A stretch of DNA of 64,000 nucleotides from an uncultured Rickettsiella sp. GTDB taxonomy: Bacteria > Pseudomonadota > Gammaproteobacteria > Diplorickettsiales > Diplorickettsiaceae. The stretch is taken from NCBI GenBank assembly GCA_947058615.1, contig CAMSHF010000001.1:272709-336708 (forward strand). The letters run 5' to 3'. The translations under genes were made by a program, and so were the position numbers. Under the pieces are notes generated by a model that ran no database searches, was not told the origin of the DNA, and was given only the letters and a program-made list of their open reading frames with translations. This document shows positions 1 to 8,833 of the stretch, piece by piece. Positions within the stretch are counted from its first letter, which is position 1, and each line of letters begins with the position of its first letter.

Positions 1-1364
1 TGTTGTTTCCATGGCGTTGCGCCTACAATTTGACCGGCTTTTAGATCTTGAATGGTATCGTTGGTAATGGCACAGCTACTGCTGACAAGCGTACCAATAA
101 TAATAGCCAAGCCTTCTCCTTCAAGTAAATGTTTTGTATCGTGTGTAAAGCCAGGAGCCCAATTAAAAATAGCTAATAACGTTAGGGATGCAAGCAAAAG
201 TATAGAAAGAGAAACGCCAGAAATCGGACTTTGACTACTTCCTATAAGCCCTGCAAAGTAGCCACATAAAGAAGAAAAAAAGAAACCTGTGACTAAAATA
301 AACACAATACCGATAAACAAAGTGACTATTTGAATATTAACTGCTAATCCCAATCCAGGATGCTTAATAAAGCCAAATAAAATATAGGCTAAAGGCAATA
401 TTAAAATGCCCAATAAAATTAAATTATAGTTAATGGGTATGTCACGTTCATGCTTAGGTAGAGAGGTATAACCACTTTCTTTAATAGTTTTTAATGAAGC
501 AAAAGAGGAGCGTACCCCTTTGATGATAGGTTTAATGAGTAGAACCATCGTCCATAGTCCACCAACTAACATAGTCCCTACGCCAATAGGGCGTATACTG
601 GACTGCCAGATGGTTGTGGCTAAGCTGAAAGCTGACTGATGAGTAGACATTGTGAAAGGGTGTAAATAGCTAAAAATTGGGATCCCTAACACCCACCCAA
701 TAATTACCCCGACCAATGTACTGAGTCCTACCCCAATACCAACAATATAGCCTGCCGCTAATAAGGCAGGTTCGAAACCAAATGTAAAGCCAAAAATAAA
801 CTTATTTTTTATTTTAAACCATAATGGAAAATTATCCGCTATGATTTGAAAACCGGACTGAAAAAGGGCTACAAAAGCCCCTAAAAGCCCACCTTGGATG
901 AGCTCTTTAAAATTTCCGCTAGTATCTTGGCTTATCTTTAAAACTTGGCCTATAGCGGTACCCTCTGGAAAGCGTAGAGTAGGATCGGCTAATAAAATAC
1001 GCCGTAAAGGAATAGAGAATAGGATCCCTAAAATTCCACCTGTTAATGAGATTATTACTGTTTGCCAATAATCGAAGTGCTGCCAATAATGAAGAATAAT
1101 TAAAGCAGGAAGAATAAATGCAGTGCCTGCGACAAGTGCTTCACCTGCTGAAGCTCCCGTTTGAACAATATTACTTTCGAGTATTGAGGAGTTTTTAAAA
1201 AAGCGCAGAATACCCATAGAAAGGATAGCGGCCGGGATAGAGGCAGAAATAGTTAAACCGACCTTAAGGCCTAAATAGGCATTTGCAGCGGCTAGAATGA
1301 CTGCGAGTAAAATAGCCAATAGTACGGCGCGAAAACTTATTTCAGAGGGTTGTAGTGACGACAT
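1..1364 (-). CDS. OPT family oligopeptide transporter, 3' end cut by the window
   Basis: The reading frame is open from an ATG at 1364 leftward to the window edge, about 454 codons. Translation gives an N-terminus MSSLQPSEISFRAVLLAILL followed by ANAYLGLKVGLTISASIPAA, the signature of OPT-family secondary transporters for oligopeptides or metal chelates in the inner membrane. Many hydrophobic helices follow, and near the edge reads QDLKAGQIVGATPWKQQ, also typical of the family. Full members have about 600-700 residues, so roughly a third is missing. It stands alone, with a 113-bp gap to engB. Family call is firm; substrate is unknown. Confidence 0.88.
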   Translation of the reverse strand, partial: MSSLQPSEISFRAVLLAILLAVILAAANAYLGLKVGLTISASIPAAILSMGILRFFKNSSILESNIVQTGASAGEALVAGTAFILPALIILHYWQHFDYWQTVIISLTGGILGILFSIPLRRILLADPTLRFPEGTAIGQVLKISQDTSGNFKELIQGGLLGAFVALFQSGFQIIADNFPLWFKIKNKFIFGFTFGFEPALLAAGYIVGIGVGLSTLVGVIIGWVLGIPIFSYLHPFTMSTHQSAFSLATTIWQSSIRPIGVGTMLVGGLWTMVLLIKPIIKGVRSSFASLKTIKESGYTSLPKHERDIPINYNLILLGILILPLAYILFGFIKHPGLGLAVNIQIVTLFIGIVFILVTGFFFSSLCGYFAGLIGSSQSPISGVSLSILLLASLTLLAIFNWAPGFTHDTKHLLEGEGLAIIIGTLVSSSCAITNDTIQDLKAGQIVGATPWKQ

Positions 1365-1477
1365 GAAATCCGAAGTTTTTTTAGTTAATCTTTTTATGTA
1401 ACATATTGTGTACCTTAGGTCAAAAAATTAATGTGGGAAAATGGGAGATTTTACAGAACTTTATCAAAATTTTAGCT

Positions 1478-2080
1478 TTACTTAAGGTATAGCCAATTTA
1501 ATATTTTATTGCGGATTCTTTCAAGGCCTATTGATTTAGTTGCTGAGAATATTTGAATTTCAGAGACATTATTAAGCGTAGAGAGCTGCTGTGATGCGAG
1601 TTTTAAGGCATTTTCGGCTTGATGGCGTGTTAGTTTATCTGCTTTAGTTAAAAGGATATATACTGGTATCTGATAATAAGAAGCCCATGCCAGCATGGCT
1701 TGATCTTGTTCTTTTAAGGGATTGCGAATGTCCATAGTTACAATTAAACCTTTCAAAGATTTTCTTAGTTTTAGGTAGTCTGCAATATTTTTCTCCCAAT
1801 TAGTTTTTTTGCGCGGGGGTACGCTAGCAAACCCATAGCCTGGAAGATCGACTAAGCGTAAATTTTCGTTTATTTGAAAGAAGTTTAATAACTGAGTCCG
1901 GCCAGGGGTTTTACTGGTTTTGGCTAACCCTTTTTTCCCAGTAATTGAATTAATAGCTGTCGATTTTCCTGAATTAGAACGACCAATAAATGCAACTTCC
2001 GCGCCTTGATCGGTGGGCAATTGATCTAGTTGGGCTGCGCTTTTTAAGAAAGTAATGAGTGAAAAGACGGGGGAACCCAA
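1478..2080 (-). CDS. engB: Ribosome-biogenesis GTPase EngB (YsxC/YihA)
   Basis: 200-residue GTPase of the TrmE-Era-EngA-EngB family, needed for assembly of the large ribosomal subunit. The G1 P-loop GRSNSGKST lies near residue 33, G2 around KTPGRTQ, G3 DLPGYG near residue 78, G4 TKAD near 145, and a G5-like SATK close to the end. Length is normal. It is divergent from the cytochrome c4 gene (158-bp gap), an arrangement common in gammaproteobacteria. Probably essential. Confidence 0.95.
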   Translation of the reverse strand: MGSPVFSLITFLKSAAQLDQLPTDQGAEVAFIGRSNSGKSTAINSITGKKGLAKTSKTPGRTQLLNFFQINENLRLVDLPGYGFASVPPRKKTNWEKNIADYLKLRKSLKGLIVTMDIRNPLKEQDQAMLAWASYYQIPVYILLTKADKLTRHQAENALKLASQQLSTLNNVSEIQIFSATKSIGLERIRNKILNWLYLK

Positions 2081-2238
2081 GATTATCTTCCGCGAATTAA
2101 AAAATAAAAATTCCCTGGCTTTTATGTTATTTTTATAGTTTATCTAAGCCTTACAAAACTATAAACTAAACAAGAATGTTTAGCAATACCAAAAGTTATG
2201 CCGAAAATTTCTAAAATTATTTCCTAAAAAGTTTTTGT

Positions 2239-2862
2239 ATGCTCAATTATAAAAATTTTCCATTTTTATTTATACTTTGTTTTTTGTTCGGTTTCGCTTC
2301 TAGTCATGTGAGGACTGAAAAACCCATTAAAGATATTATTATTAAATGTGAATTATGTCATGGTACAAAGGGTAATTCTACAATTAATGAAGATTGGCCA
2401 AAACTGGCGGGCCAGAACTTTAATTATTTAATGAAGCAAATGCAGGACTTTCATCCTTCTTCGAAACATCGACGTAAAAATGCAATAATGAGCTCTTTAA
2501 TTATTACATTGTCAGAAGATGATAAAATCAAATTAGCAAACTATTATTCCAATTTGCTAGGGTCTATTGACACTGCACAGACTCATTTACTTTCTTTAGG
2601 ACAAAGAATTTATCGAGGTGGAGATTCAAAAGGAGTGCCTGCCTGTTTAGCTTGTCATGGACCTGCGGGCTTAGGTAATCCTCCTGCCGGATTTCCGCGT
2701 TTAAGTGGGCAACATGCCCGATATATTGTTACACAGTTAAAAAAATTTCGCGATGGCAAGAGAAATAATGATAAATATCAGATGATGCCAATCATTAGCA
2801 AGAAATTGAATGATATAGAAATTATAGCAGTAGCGAACTATATATCAGGTTTATATTTTTAA
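2239..2862 (+). CDS. Dihaem cytochrome c4
   Basis: 207-residue periplasmic electron carrier with two c-type haem sites, CELCH at residues 37-41 and CLACH at 136-140. A hydrophobic N-terminal signal or anchor spans about residues 7-22. Candidate distal Met ligands are in NAIMSS (about residue 84) and in YQMMP near the C-terminus. Two homologous cytochrome domains in tandem match the c4 family, which feeds electrons to terminal oxidases. The pairing with engB on the other strand supports the call. The start ATG at 2239 begins directly at the signal peptide. Confidence 0.92.
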   Translation: MLNYKNFPFLFILCFLFGFASSHVRTEKPIKDIIIKCELCHGTKGNSTINEDWPKLAGQNFNYLMKQMQDFHPSSKHRRKNAIMSSLIITLSEDDKIKLANYYSNLLGSIDTAQTHLLSLGQRIYRGGDSKGVPACLACHGPAGLGNPPAGFPRLSGQHARYIVTQLKKFRDGKRNNDKYQMMPIISKKLNDIEIIAVANYISGLYF

Positions 2863-3037
2863 ATTTAAATTATTTACTCAGGGTATTCTTTTTAAGCTTA
2901 GGTTTTAATAACAAGCACACTCCTTGTTGAGGCATGATTTGATTTTCTTTAGGGTAAGTATCTGGAGATATAAAAATGAGGTTGATTGCTTTTTTTGAAA
3001 AGATTTTTATTAGTGCCTTTTAAATAAGTTAATTTTT

Positions 3038-4816
3038 TTAGTGATTGATTTTGTATTGTTGGAAAATAAATAAGGCAGTTTTAACTGCTTCGTTGTCTTG
3101 TTGTCGACCTGCTATGGTTTTATATTTTAATAATTTTAATTTATTTTTTTTGGCTAATTCTATTACATAAGTTTTACCATGTTGATAACGACCGTTTGTT
3201 TGCAAAATATATGAAGAAATAGTTTCATCGCTAAGTTCAATGGATAAGCCTAATAAACCGTTTTCTGTTAAGCACGCCGGTATTTTAGAAAAAAACAGAT
3301 TAAGATAGCCAAAGTAAACCAAGGTATCAATACACAAGATAAGGTCAAAATCTTCTCCTTGTAGTTCCGTTATGCCATGTAAAATATCAGTTTCTATTAG
3401 AATATCATAACACGCTTTTTCTTTTGCTTTATTAAGCATATTAGGAGAAATATCAATACCAGTTAATTTTTTTTTAATATCAATAAAACATTGACCACTC
3501 AGACCCGTCCCACAACCGAGATCTAATACGTTATAATTATTTTCTTTCAAAAAAGGTTTTAACAGTTTGTGCATTAGCTCAGGAGTTTTATAGTGTAAAA
3601 TATTCTGTAGATGTGTATCAAACTGAAAGGCATAGTTGTCGAATAAATTTTTAATATACTCTAAAGGTGCACCGTCAGGTGTAGCTTGCTGAGTTAGTGC
3701 ATTGACCATATAACTCGCAATGGCATGTTTATCAGTTAGATTAAGAATAGTTTGATAATGTGCCAAAGCCCTAGCTTTGTTTTTTAGCTTTAAATAAATG
3801 GCAGCAAGATTAGTATGTGTGTTTATGTGCTTGTCATCAATCGCCAAAATTTTTTTTAAATCATCTAGGGCTTCATTCAATTGACCAGTCAACATTAGGC
3901 TGTGTGCTCGATTAAAAAGAGCTTCCGCGTCTAAAGGTTCTAAATTTAAATATAAAGAATAATGCCATATGGCTTCTTTTAGTTGATTAGTTTGTAATAA
4001 TAAGGTTGCAAGATTATTTCTTGCTGTTTTATGTTTAGGGTCAATAGTGAGTGCACGGTTGAAATAATCAATAGCTTTATCAGATCGTCCTCCTTTTATC
4101 ATTAAGGCAGCTAAGTTATTTAAAGTTTCCGCTGAATTTGGTTCCAGGTCGAGAGCTTTTTGATAATGATAATAAGATCGTTTTAAGTTTTGAATTTGCC
4201 AGTAAATATTAGCGAGTTGCGAGTGAGCCTGAAGAGAGTTTGGATCTAAACTTAATACCTTTTTAAATTGCGTTATTGCCGCTTTCATTTCTTTTTGAGT
4301 GAAAAATACTAAGCCTAAATTAAAATGTGCTTCGAGATAACCCGGTTTTAGATTAATAGCTTGCAAATAATGCAGACGAGATTCATTTAATTTATTTTGC
4401 TTATAGAACAAACCGGCTAAGTTATTATGGGCTTCAGCATAGCTTGGTTCCAAATATAAAGTGGTTTGATAATGGGTCAATGCTAATTCAAATTGATTAT
4501 TATTTTTTAAAGCATTTGCTAAATGAAGATGAAAGCGTGCTGAATTAGGTTGTAAAGATAAGGCTTGTTGCATCCAAGCAATAGCAGTTTCCCATTGTTG
4601 TAGTTTAGAAGCAAGAATCCCTAAAGCGTGGATAGTTTCTACATGTCGAGGTTGTATACTTAATATGTGCTCATAAATATCGCTAGCATATTTCACATTG
4701 CCTGATTTATGAGCATTTAAAGCGTGCTGAAAAAGCGCCTCAATCTTAATAGACGAATTTTTATTTTTGACTAATTGACCAATTTTAATCTTATTTGGAT
4801 TGAGTAGAGAGTTCAT
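3038..4816 (-). CDS. TPR-repeat protein with C-terminal SAM-dependent methyltransferase domain
   Basis: 592 residues. From about residue 27 to 385 there are some ten tandem tetratricopeptide repeats with the usual A..Y.Q.L.L.P..A pattern (for example AHNNLAGLFYKQNKLNESRLHYLQAI in pieces). Residues 430-560 form a class I methyltransferase: motif I reads VLDLGCGTG and is followed by GIDISPNML and FDLILCIDTLVYF. No signal peptide is seen, so it is likely cytoplasmic. It is the last gene of a tight leftward operon starting at the TusA-like gene. TPRs suggest a protein substrate or partner, but neither is identifiable from sequence. Confidence 0.85.
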   Translation of the reverse strand: MNSLLNPNKIKIGQLVKNKNSSIKIEALFQHALNAHKSGNVKYASDIYEHILSIQPRHVETIHALGILASKLQQWETAIAWMQQALSLQPNSARFHLHLANALKNNNQFELALTHYQTTLYLEPSYAEAHNNLAGLFYKQNKLNESRLHYLQAINLKPGYLEAHFNLGLVFFTQKEMKAAITQFKKVLSLDPNSLQAHSQLANIYWQIQNLKRSYYHYQKALDLEPNSAETLNNLAALMIKGGRSDKAIDYFNRALTIDPKHKTARNNLATLLLQTNQLKEAIWHYSLYLNLEPLDAEALFNRAHSLMLTGQLNEALDDLKKILAIDDKHINTHTNLAAIYLKLKNKARALAHYQTILNLTDKHAIASYMVNALTQQATPDGAPLEYIKNLFDNYAFQFDTHLQNILHYKTPELMHKLLKPFLKENNYNVLDLGCGTGLSGQCFIDIKKKLTGIDISPNMLNKAKEKACYDILIETDILHGITELQGEDFDLILCIDTLVYFGYLNLFFSKIPACLTENGLLGLSIELSDETISSYILQTNGRYQHGKTYVIELAKKNKLKLLKYKTIAGRQQDNEAVKTALFIFQQYKINH

Positions 4817-4836
4817 CGAATTTCTTATTGTAAGTA

Positions 4837-5328
4837 TCAGTCAATTTGAGGTTGAATAAAAAAGAGTAATTCTGCTGGTTTATCTAGTAGATTTTCCCAG
4901 GTTTCAATATCAAAACTTAAAGAGACTACACCGGCTGTAGGTAGAATGATCGTTTTTGTATGCAGACATAGTTTGTGAGCTAAGCTGCTTATCGTAGGAT
5001 TATGACCAACGATGATTGTATGTTGAGATGAATCCAATAAAAAAAATGATTGTAAAATAGCTTCGATATCACCAGAGTAAAGTGCAGGGTTAGTTTTTAT
5101 AATTTTTTGGCTTATTTCTAAATCTTTACAAAGAAGTTGGGCGGTTTGTACTGCTCGTTTAGCAGGACTACACAATAGATAATCGGGTAGATATTTTTTT
5201 TCTTTTAATTGCTTTGCAATATTTAAAATTTGATAATGACCTGTTTGAGTAAGAACTCGATCTTTATCGCTTTCAAAAATTTGTTGTGGGTGCGTTGCAG
5301 CATGCCGCATAAGCATCAAGTTTTTCAT
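4837..5328 (-). CDS. sixA: SixA-type phosphohistidine phosphatase
   Basis: 163-residue member of the histidine phosphatase superfamily. The catalytic RHA motif is at residues 8-10 (MLMRHAATH) and the second catalytic His lies in IVGHNPTISSL. The loop CSPAKRAVQTAQLL is typical of SixA, which removes phosphate from histidine of signalling proteins such as HPt domains or the nitrogen PTS. It lies 3 bp after hspQ and 20 bp before the TPR-methyltransferase, consistent with one transcript. Confidence 0.88.
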   Translation of the reverse strand: MKNLMLMRHAATHPQQIFESDKDRVLTQTGHYQILNIAKQLKEKKYLPDYLLCSPAKRAVQTAQLLCKDLEISQKIIKTNPALYSGDIEAILQSFFLLDSSQHTIIVGHNPTISSLAHKLCLHTKTIILPTAGVVSLSFDIETWENLLDKPAELLFFIQPQID

Positions 5329-5331
5329 TTT

Positions 5332-5652
5332 TTAATTGCTATCCCGACGACGATGATATACTCCATTTTTAAAACTATCAAAAAAATAATCTAACTCAGG
5401 ATGTTCAACAGGGTCAAATGTGTCATCTTTATTTAAATTCATTTCGGCTGCATAGGCATGGTGGACAGATCCATGTACTAAAATGTGATACCAAGGTTGG
5501 TTTTTAGGGGGGTTGCCCGGCGCATTTTGGCTATACCAAGCATCATCTCCTTGAAAACCCGCATCGGCATCGACAATAACTCCACGGTAGCCAAATAGGT
5601 TATGTTGAACAATTTCACCAATTCCGAAACGTGCTTTTATAGGCCCCATCAT
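5332..5652 (-). CDS. hspQ: Heat-shock protein HspQ (YccV family)
   Basis: 106 residues, the usual family length. The N-terminus KARFGIGEIVQHNLFGYRGVI and the later PWYHILVHGSVHHAYAAEMNL are hallmarks of HspQ/YccV. In E. coli HspQ is a small heat-shock protein that acts as a specificity-enhancing factor for the Lon protease and binds hemimethylated DNA. It sits 10 bp after xthA and 3 bp before sixA in the same operon. Adjacent start codons (ATG ATG) make the exact start uncertain by one residue. Confidence 0.92.
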   Translation of the reverse strand: MMGPIKARFGIGEIVQHNLFGYRGVIVDADAGFQGDDAWYSQNAPGNPPKNQPWYHILVHGSVHHAYAAEMNLNKDDTFDPVEHPELDYFFDSFKNGVYHRRRDSN

Positions 5653-5662
5653 AACTTAAATC

Positions 5663-6448
5663 CTAGCTGATATTTTGATAAGTTGCTATGACGGGGACAT
5701 GATCCGATGGTTTTTTCCATAATCGAATTTCTTTATCTATATCACAAGCAATACATTGAGAAATTAAAGCTTCGCTCGTTAATATGTGATCGATACGTAA
5801 GCCATGATTTCGCCGAAAAGCCCCAGCCCGATAATCCCACCAGGTGTATTGAAAGGGCTCATTGTTAAATAATCGAAAACTGTCTTTTAGTCCTAAAGCT
5901 AATAGGTTTCTTAAAGCTTGACGTTCTTGAGGACTAGCTAATACTTTTCCTTGCCAAATTTTAGGATTATGAACGTCTTTATCTTCCGGAGCAATATTAA
6001 AATCCCCTAGTACGATTAAATTTGGATGTAAGCTTAATTCTTGTTGTAAATAAACTTTTAAATGCTTTAACCATTGTAATTTATAAATAAATTTTTCAGA
6101 GTCTATATTTGAACCATTAGGCACATAAACGTTGACAATACGCAGGGATTTTATATTGACGACTAATATACGTCGTTGTATATCATCAAAATTGGGCAAG
6201 GAAATAACTTCATTTTGCATAGGGACTCGACTAATGAAAGCAACCCCATTATAAGTTTTTTGACCACTATATAAGACATGATAACCCGCTGTTTTGAATA
6301 ATTCTTCAGGAAAATGTTGATTCTCAACTTTTGTTTCTTGTATAGCAAGTAAATGAGGTTGATGAATATTTAGCCAAGTTAAAACATGCTCTAAACGTAC
6401 ACGTAATGAATTAACATTCCAAGTTGCAATTTTAAATAATTTGTTCAT
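5663..6448 (-). CDS. xthA: Exodeoxyribonuclease III
   Basis: 261-residue AP endonuclease/3'-5' exonuclease of base-excision repair. Seen motifs: IATWNVNSLR at the N-terminus, LAIQETKVEN with the metal-binding Glu, VNVYVPNG, LGDFNIAPEDKDVHNP, and C-terminal LRIDHIL and SDHVPV carrying the catalytic Asp-His. Length is normal. The start overlaps the end of the upstream cation transporter gene by 4 bp, so translation is probably coupled. Confidence 0.95.
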   Translation of the reverse strand: MNKLFKIATWNVNSLRVRLEHVLTWLNIHQPHLLAIQETKVENQHFPEELFKTAGYHVLYSGQKTYNGVAFISRVPMQNEVISLPNFDDIQRRILVVNIKSLRIVNVYVPNGSNIDSEKFIYKLQWLKHLKVYLQQELSLHPNLIVLGDFNIAPEDKDVHNPKIWQGKVLASPQERQALRNLLALGLKDSFRLFNNEPFQYTWWDYRAGAFRRNHGLRIDHILTSEALISQCIACDIDKEIRLWKKPSDHVPVIATYQNIS

Positions 6449-7566
6449 TTATAATAAAAAACTTTGATATCATGGATAAAATTTTCTGTTTCTATAATTT
6501 TTTTTAATTGAGTTTCTAAGTCAGTTTGATTGCTGAATGCAATGGGTAATTTCAGGTCAATAGTGATTTTACCCTCTAAATAATGAAAGACGGCTGTTTT
6601 AATAGTTTTTTCGGGTAGTATATCATGCCAATGGGCCTTCAAAATTTTTTGCAGTGTACTCCGATCAGGTAAATTATAAGAGGGATTAATTATTTCATCG
6701 TCTTCCGTATCAATATGAACAGTAACATCAGTAATATCCGGAAATGATTTAATTAAACGTTTATCAACTTCTTGGCCAATGTAGTGTCCTTCTGAAACGC
6801 TAATAGAAGGATCAACTAAAACATGAACATCACAAAAAATGGACCCTGCAATTGATCGGGTACGGAGTTGATGGATGGCCTTTACGCCAGGGATTTCTTC
6901 TATAAATAATTTAATTTTTTTAGTTTCTTCTATATTAAGCACGGTATCGACTAATTCTCGGATGCTATGCCAACCAAAATCCCAGGCCATTTTTAAGATC
7001 ATTAATCCAACAATAATGGCTGCGATAGCATCTAATTTAGAAAAACCTAGCCAAGTTCCAATCACCCCTAAAGTCACCGCTATAGAAGAAAAAGCGTCAC
7101 TTTGATGATGCCATGCATTTGATATGAGCAACATTGATTTAATTTTTATCGCGATGTGTTTCGTCCAAAAATAAAGTATTTCATTTAGCAAAATTGAACT
7201 TAGTGCAATCCATAAAACAATTGGCGAAGGTACTTTGCTGACATAAGCGTGGATACTAGTGATAGCGTTAATAATAATACTAAAAGCAACAATGGCTAAA
7301 ATTAAAGCTAAAAAAACCGTAGCAGCAGTCTCAATACGGCCGTGTCCGTAAGGGTGGTCCTCATCAGCTGCTTTATTACCAAACTTTGAGGTAATGATAA
7401 CGACACTATCTATAATTAAATCCGATAACGAATGAATTCCATCGGCCAATAAACCATGAGAGCTACCGATGATTCCAAAGATTATTTTCAAGGCGGCAAG
7501 TATGAGATTTTTTAATCCACCGCATAAAGCAATAAAGCGCGTTTGTTGATAGCGAGAAGTTTCCAT
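6445..7566 (-). CDS. Cation diffusion facilitator (CDF/FieF-like) transporter
   Basis: 373-residue inner-membrane divalent-cation exporter. Transmembrane metal-site motifs HGLLADGIHSLSDLIIDS (residues about 39-56) and HHQSDAFSS (about 153-161) are present, followed by a cytoplasmic dimerisation domain with HVLVDP and VHIDTEDDE. It is about 70 residues longer than FieF because of a C-terminal extension after residue 295. It starts 3 bp after the TusA-like gene and overlaps xthA by 4 bp. The metal (Zn, Fe or Mn) cannot be told from sequence. Confidence 0.9.
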   Translation of the reverse strand: METSRYQQTRFIALCGGLKNLILAALKIIFGIIGSSHGLLADGIHSLSDLIIDSVVIITSKFGNKAADEDHPYGHGRIETAATVFLALILAIVAFSIIINAITSIHAYVSKVPSPIVLWIALSSILLNEILYFWTKHIAIKIKSMLLISNAWHHQSDAFSSIAVTLGVIGTWLGFSKLDAIAAIIVGLMILKMAWDFGWHSIRELVDTVLNIEETKKIKLFIEEIPGVKAIHQLRTRSIAGSIFCDVHVLVDPSISVSEGHYIGQEVDKRLIKSFPDITDVTVHIDTEDDEIINPSYNLPDRSTLQKILKAHWHDILPEKTIKTAVFHYLEGKITIDLKLPIAFSNQTDLETQLKKIIETENFIHDIKVFYYK

Positions 7567-7569
7567 TTA

Positions 7570-7770
7570 TTAATTTCCTATTCGTATCACCATAAAAATC
7601 TCTAAATAATGACCATGGAGACGATACCAGGCTAAAATATCAGAAAGACCCCCTTTGTCAGTAAACATAATCTCCAAAATATCGTTGGATTTTAATTGTT
7701 TTACGCACCCTTGAACTTTAATCACAAGTAAAGGAAAGAGTAGACGTTGGGCATTTAATCGATGAATCAT
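7570..7770 (-). CDS. TusA/SirA-family protein lacking the active-site cysteine
   Basis: 66 residues aligning along their length with the TusA/SirA fold (LDARGL-CP-PLL ... GDvLEv..TD.g...DI.aWcr..GH.L). Here it reads LNAQRLLFPLLVIKV, NDILEIMFTDKGGLSDILAWYRLHGHYLEI. The CPxP motif is FPLL at residues 12-15, so the sulfur-carrying Cys is absent and sulfurtransferase activity is not expected. It may be a degenerate or regulatory member. It is the first gene of a leftward operon, 3 bp before the cation transporter. Homology is inferred from pattern only. Confidence 0.62.
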   Translation of the reverse strand: MIHRLNAQRLLFPLLVIKVQGCVKQLKSNDILEIMFTDKGGLSDILAWYRLHGHYLEIFMVIRIGN

Positions 7771-8263
7771 ATGATCTAATTTTTGTAAATAGATTAAATT
7801 TTTTTAAAAAATAGCTGGCTTCAGAGTCAGATAAAATCAGCTTCAATCTGAAATATACCATTCTTTAGGGGTTTGATCTGCAATAAAAGGGTTAACTTTA
7901 AAGTTTTACACTGAACCACTTAATGACTTTATTTCCAAAGTTACCTTATCGCTCGGTTTGGCATCGGTAAAACGAGCAGAGATTTGTGCGGTAGATTGGA
8001 TATTTTCAGCGGTAATTCTCATCAATTAAGCTAATAAGTAAGATAATATCCTCCTATTCATAGTCCTTTTTCCGCGATACCTCTAAAGATCTTTTAATTT
8101 TTTTGAGTAATGCCTGTTAGTTAAAAAACAACAACCTTCAGCTGACTGGGCGGGGGCGTATTCTTAAAAATCAAATTTTTTTGCTAATTCAAACGGTGAG
8201 CGCAGCAAGCAATAGAGTCTAAAGCAACTGAAATGAGAGCATCTGCTTTTTTTCATAATCAAA
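7771..8263. other. Intergenic stretch without a convincing gene
   Basis: 493 bp of low-complexity AT-rich sequence. It must hold the promoter of the leftward TusA-like operon near its left end. A 38-codon frame on the minus strand (8022-7906, starting MRITAENIQSTAQ) has no Shine-Dalgarno and no recognised homologue. Nothing else supportable was seen; the stretch looks like decayed sequence. Confidence 0.5.
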
Positions 8264-8548
8264 TTAAAAATTTAATTCAAAATGTACTTGTTGGTTTAGT
8301 AAATTATCCCGGCACCTTCCTAAATCTTTAGTAAAGGAATTTTCTCTATCGGGCGATCGTGTGGAAGGTCCTTTAATGGGGCCAAATCCATCGGGCATTA
8401 TACTTGAAGGGGTCTTGGCTTTTCCTGGAATAACTTTAAATGTAAATAGTTCATTTTTTTGCGATGCTAATGTATCTGGGGCTAAATTTGACTGGCAAGC
8501 GGATAAAAATGATGAAAAGAAAAATAATAAAAATTTACTTTTATTCAT
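8264..8548 (-). CDS. Small putative lipoprotein, function unknown
   Basis: 94 residues. The N-terminus MNKSKFLLFFFSSFLSAC has a charged start, hydrophobic core and a lipobox LSAC with Cys at residue 18, so export and lipidation by Lgt/LspA are likely, leaving a mature peptide of about 77 residues. The mature part is rich in Pro, Ser and Lys (VIPGKAKTPSSIMPDGFGP) and shows no domain I recognise. It is isolated between a gene-poor stretch and an IS remnant. A real gene is likely because of the lipoprotein signal. Confidence 0.6.
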   Translation of the reverse strand: MNKSKFLLFFFSSFLSACQSNLAPDTLASQKNELFTFKVIPGKAKTPSSIMPDGFGPIKGPSTRSPDRENSFTKDLGRCRDNLLNQQVHFELNF

Positions 8549-8673
8549 TAATCACCTTAAAATAATTTAATAAACTAGGAGTTATTTACAATAGGCTATA
8601 ATGCACCGATTAAAAAAACCGTAGAATTTCAATTCCAAAATCAACCATAAAACGAGTTTGCAATGCCGACTTA

Positions 8674-8799
8674 ATGCTCAACGATGGGTTTGGGTCGAAA
8701 CTAAGGATAATCATGCGGCAATTTGACGTTGATGACAAGTCTGGATTGAAAAAAACGGTGGAAGGAATTTTATATCGCCTACGAGTAGGCTATCCTTGA
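8674..8799 (+). pseudogene. IS5-family transposase remnant, N-terminal fragment
   Basis: A 41-codon frame from ATG 8674 to TGA 8797-8799 reads MLNDGFGSKLRIIMRQFD then KKTVEGILYRLRVGYP. This resembles the N-terminal block of IS5-type transposases (..KLR.IM....LR.TVEGILYRLRVGCPWRDLP). It stops exactly where Trp is expected, so TGG to TGA is a plausible inactivating change, and no DDE region follows. It is a short relic without visible ends. Confidence 0.65.
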
Positions 8800-8807
8800 A
8801 CGTTTTT

Positions 8808-8833
8808 GAGTGTCTCAAACACTCTATTTTTTT
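8808..8833 (+). terminator. Hairpin plus T-run reading rightward
   Basis: GAGTGT-CTCAA-ACACTC (8808-8824) is a perfect 6-bp stem followed by TATTTTTTT. In this orientation it would stop rightward transcription from the IS remnant before it runs antisense into argD. On the minus strand, where argD ends at 8832, no T-run follows the stem, so it is not an obvious argD terminator. Confidence 0.45.

Noticed and set aside
7906..8022. 38-codon minus-strand frame starting MRITAENIQSTAQ
   Set aside because: Plausible composition but no Shine-Dalgarno, no homologue recognised; kept only as a remark in the intergenic entry.
8775..8792. GCCTACGAGTAGGC hairpin before argD
   Set aside because: It lies inside the IS5 remnant coding block (YRLRVGY) and is not followed by a T-run.
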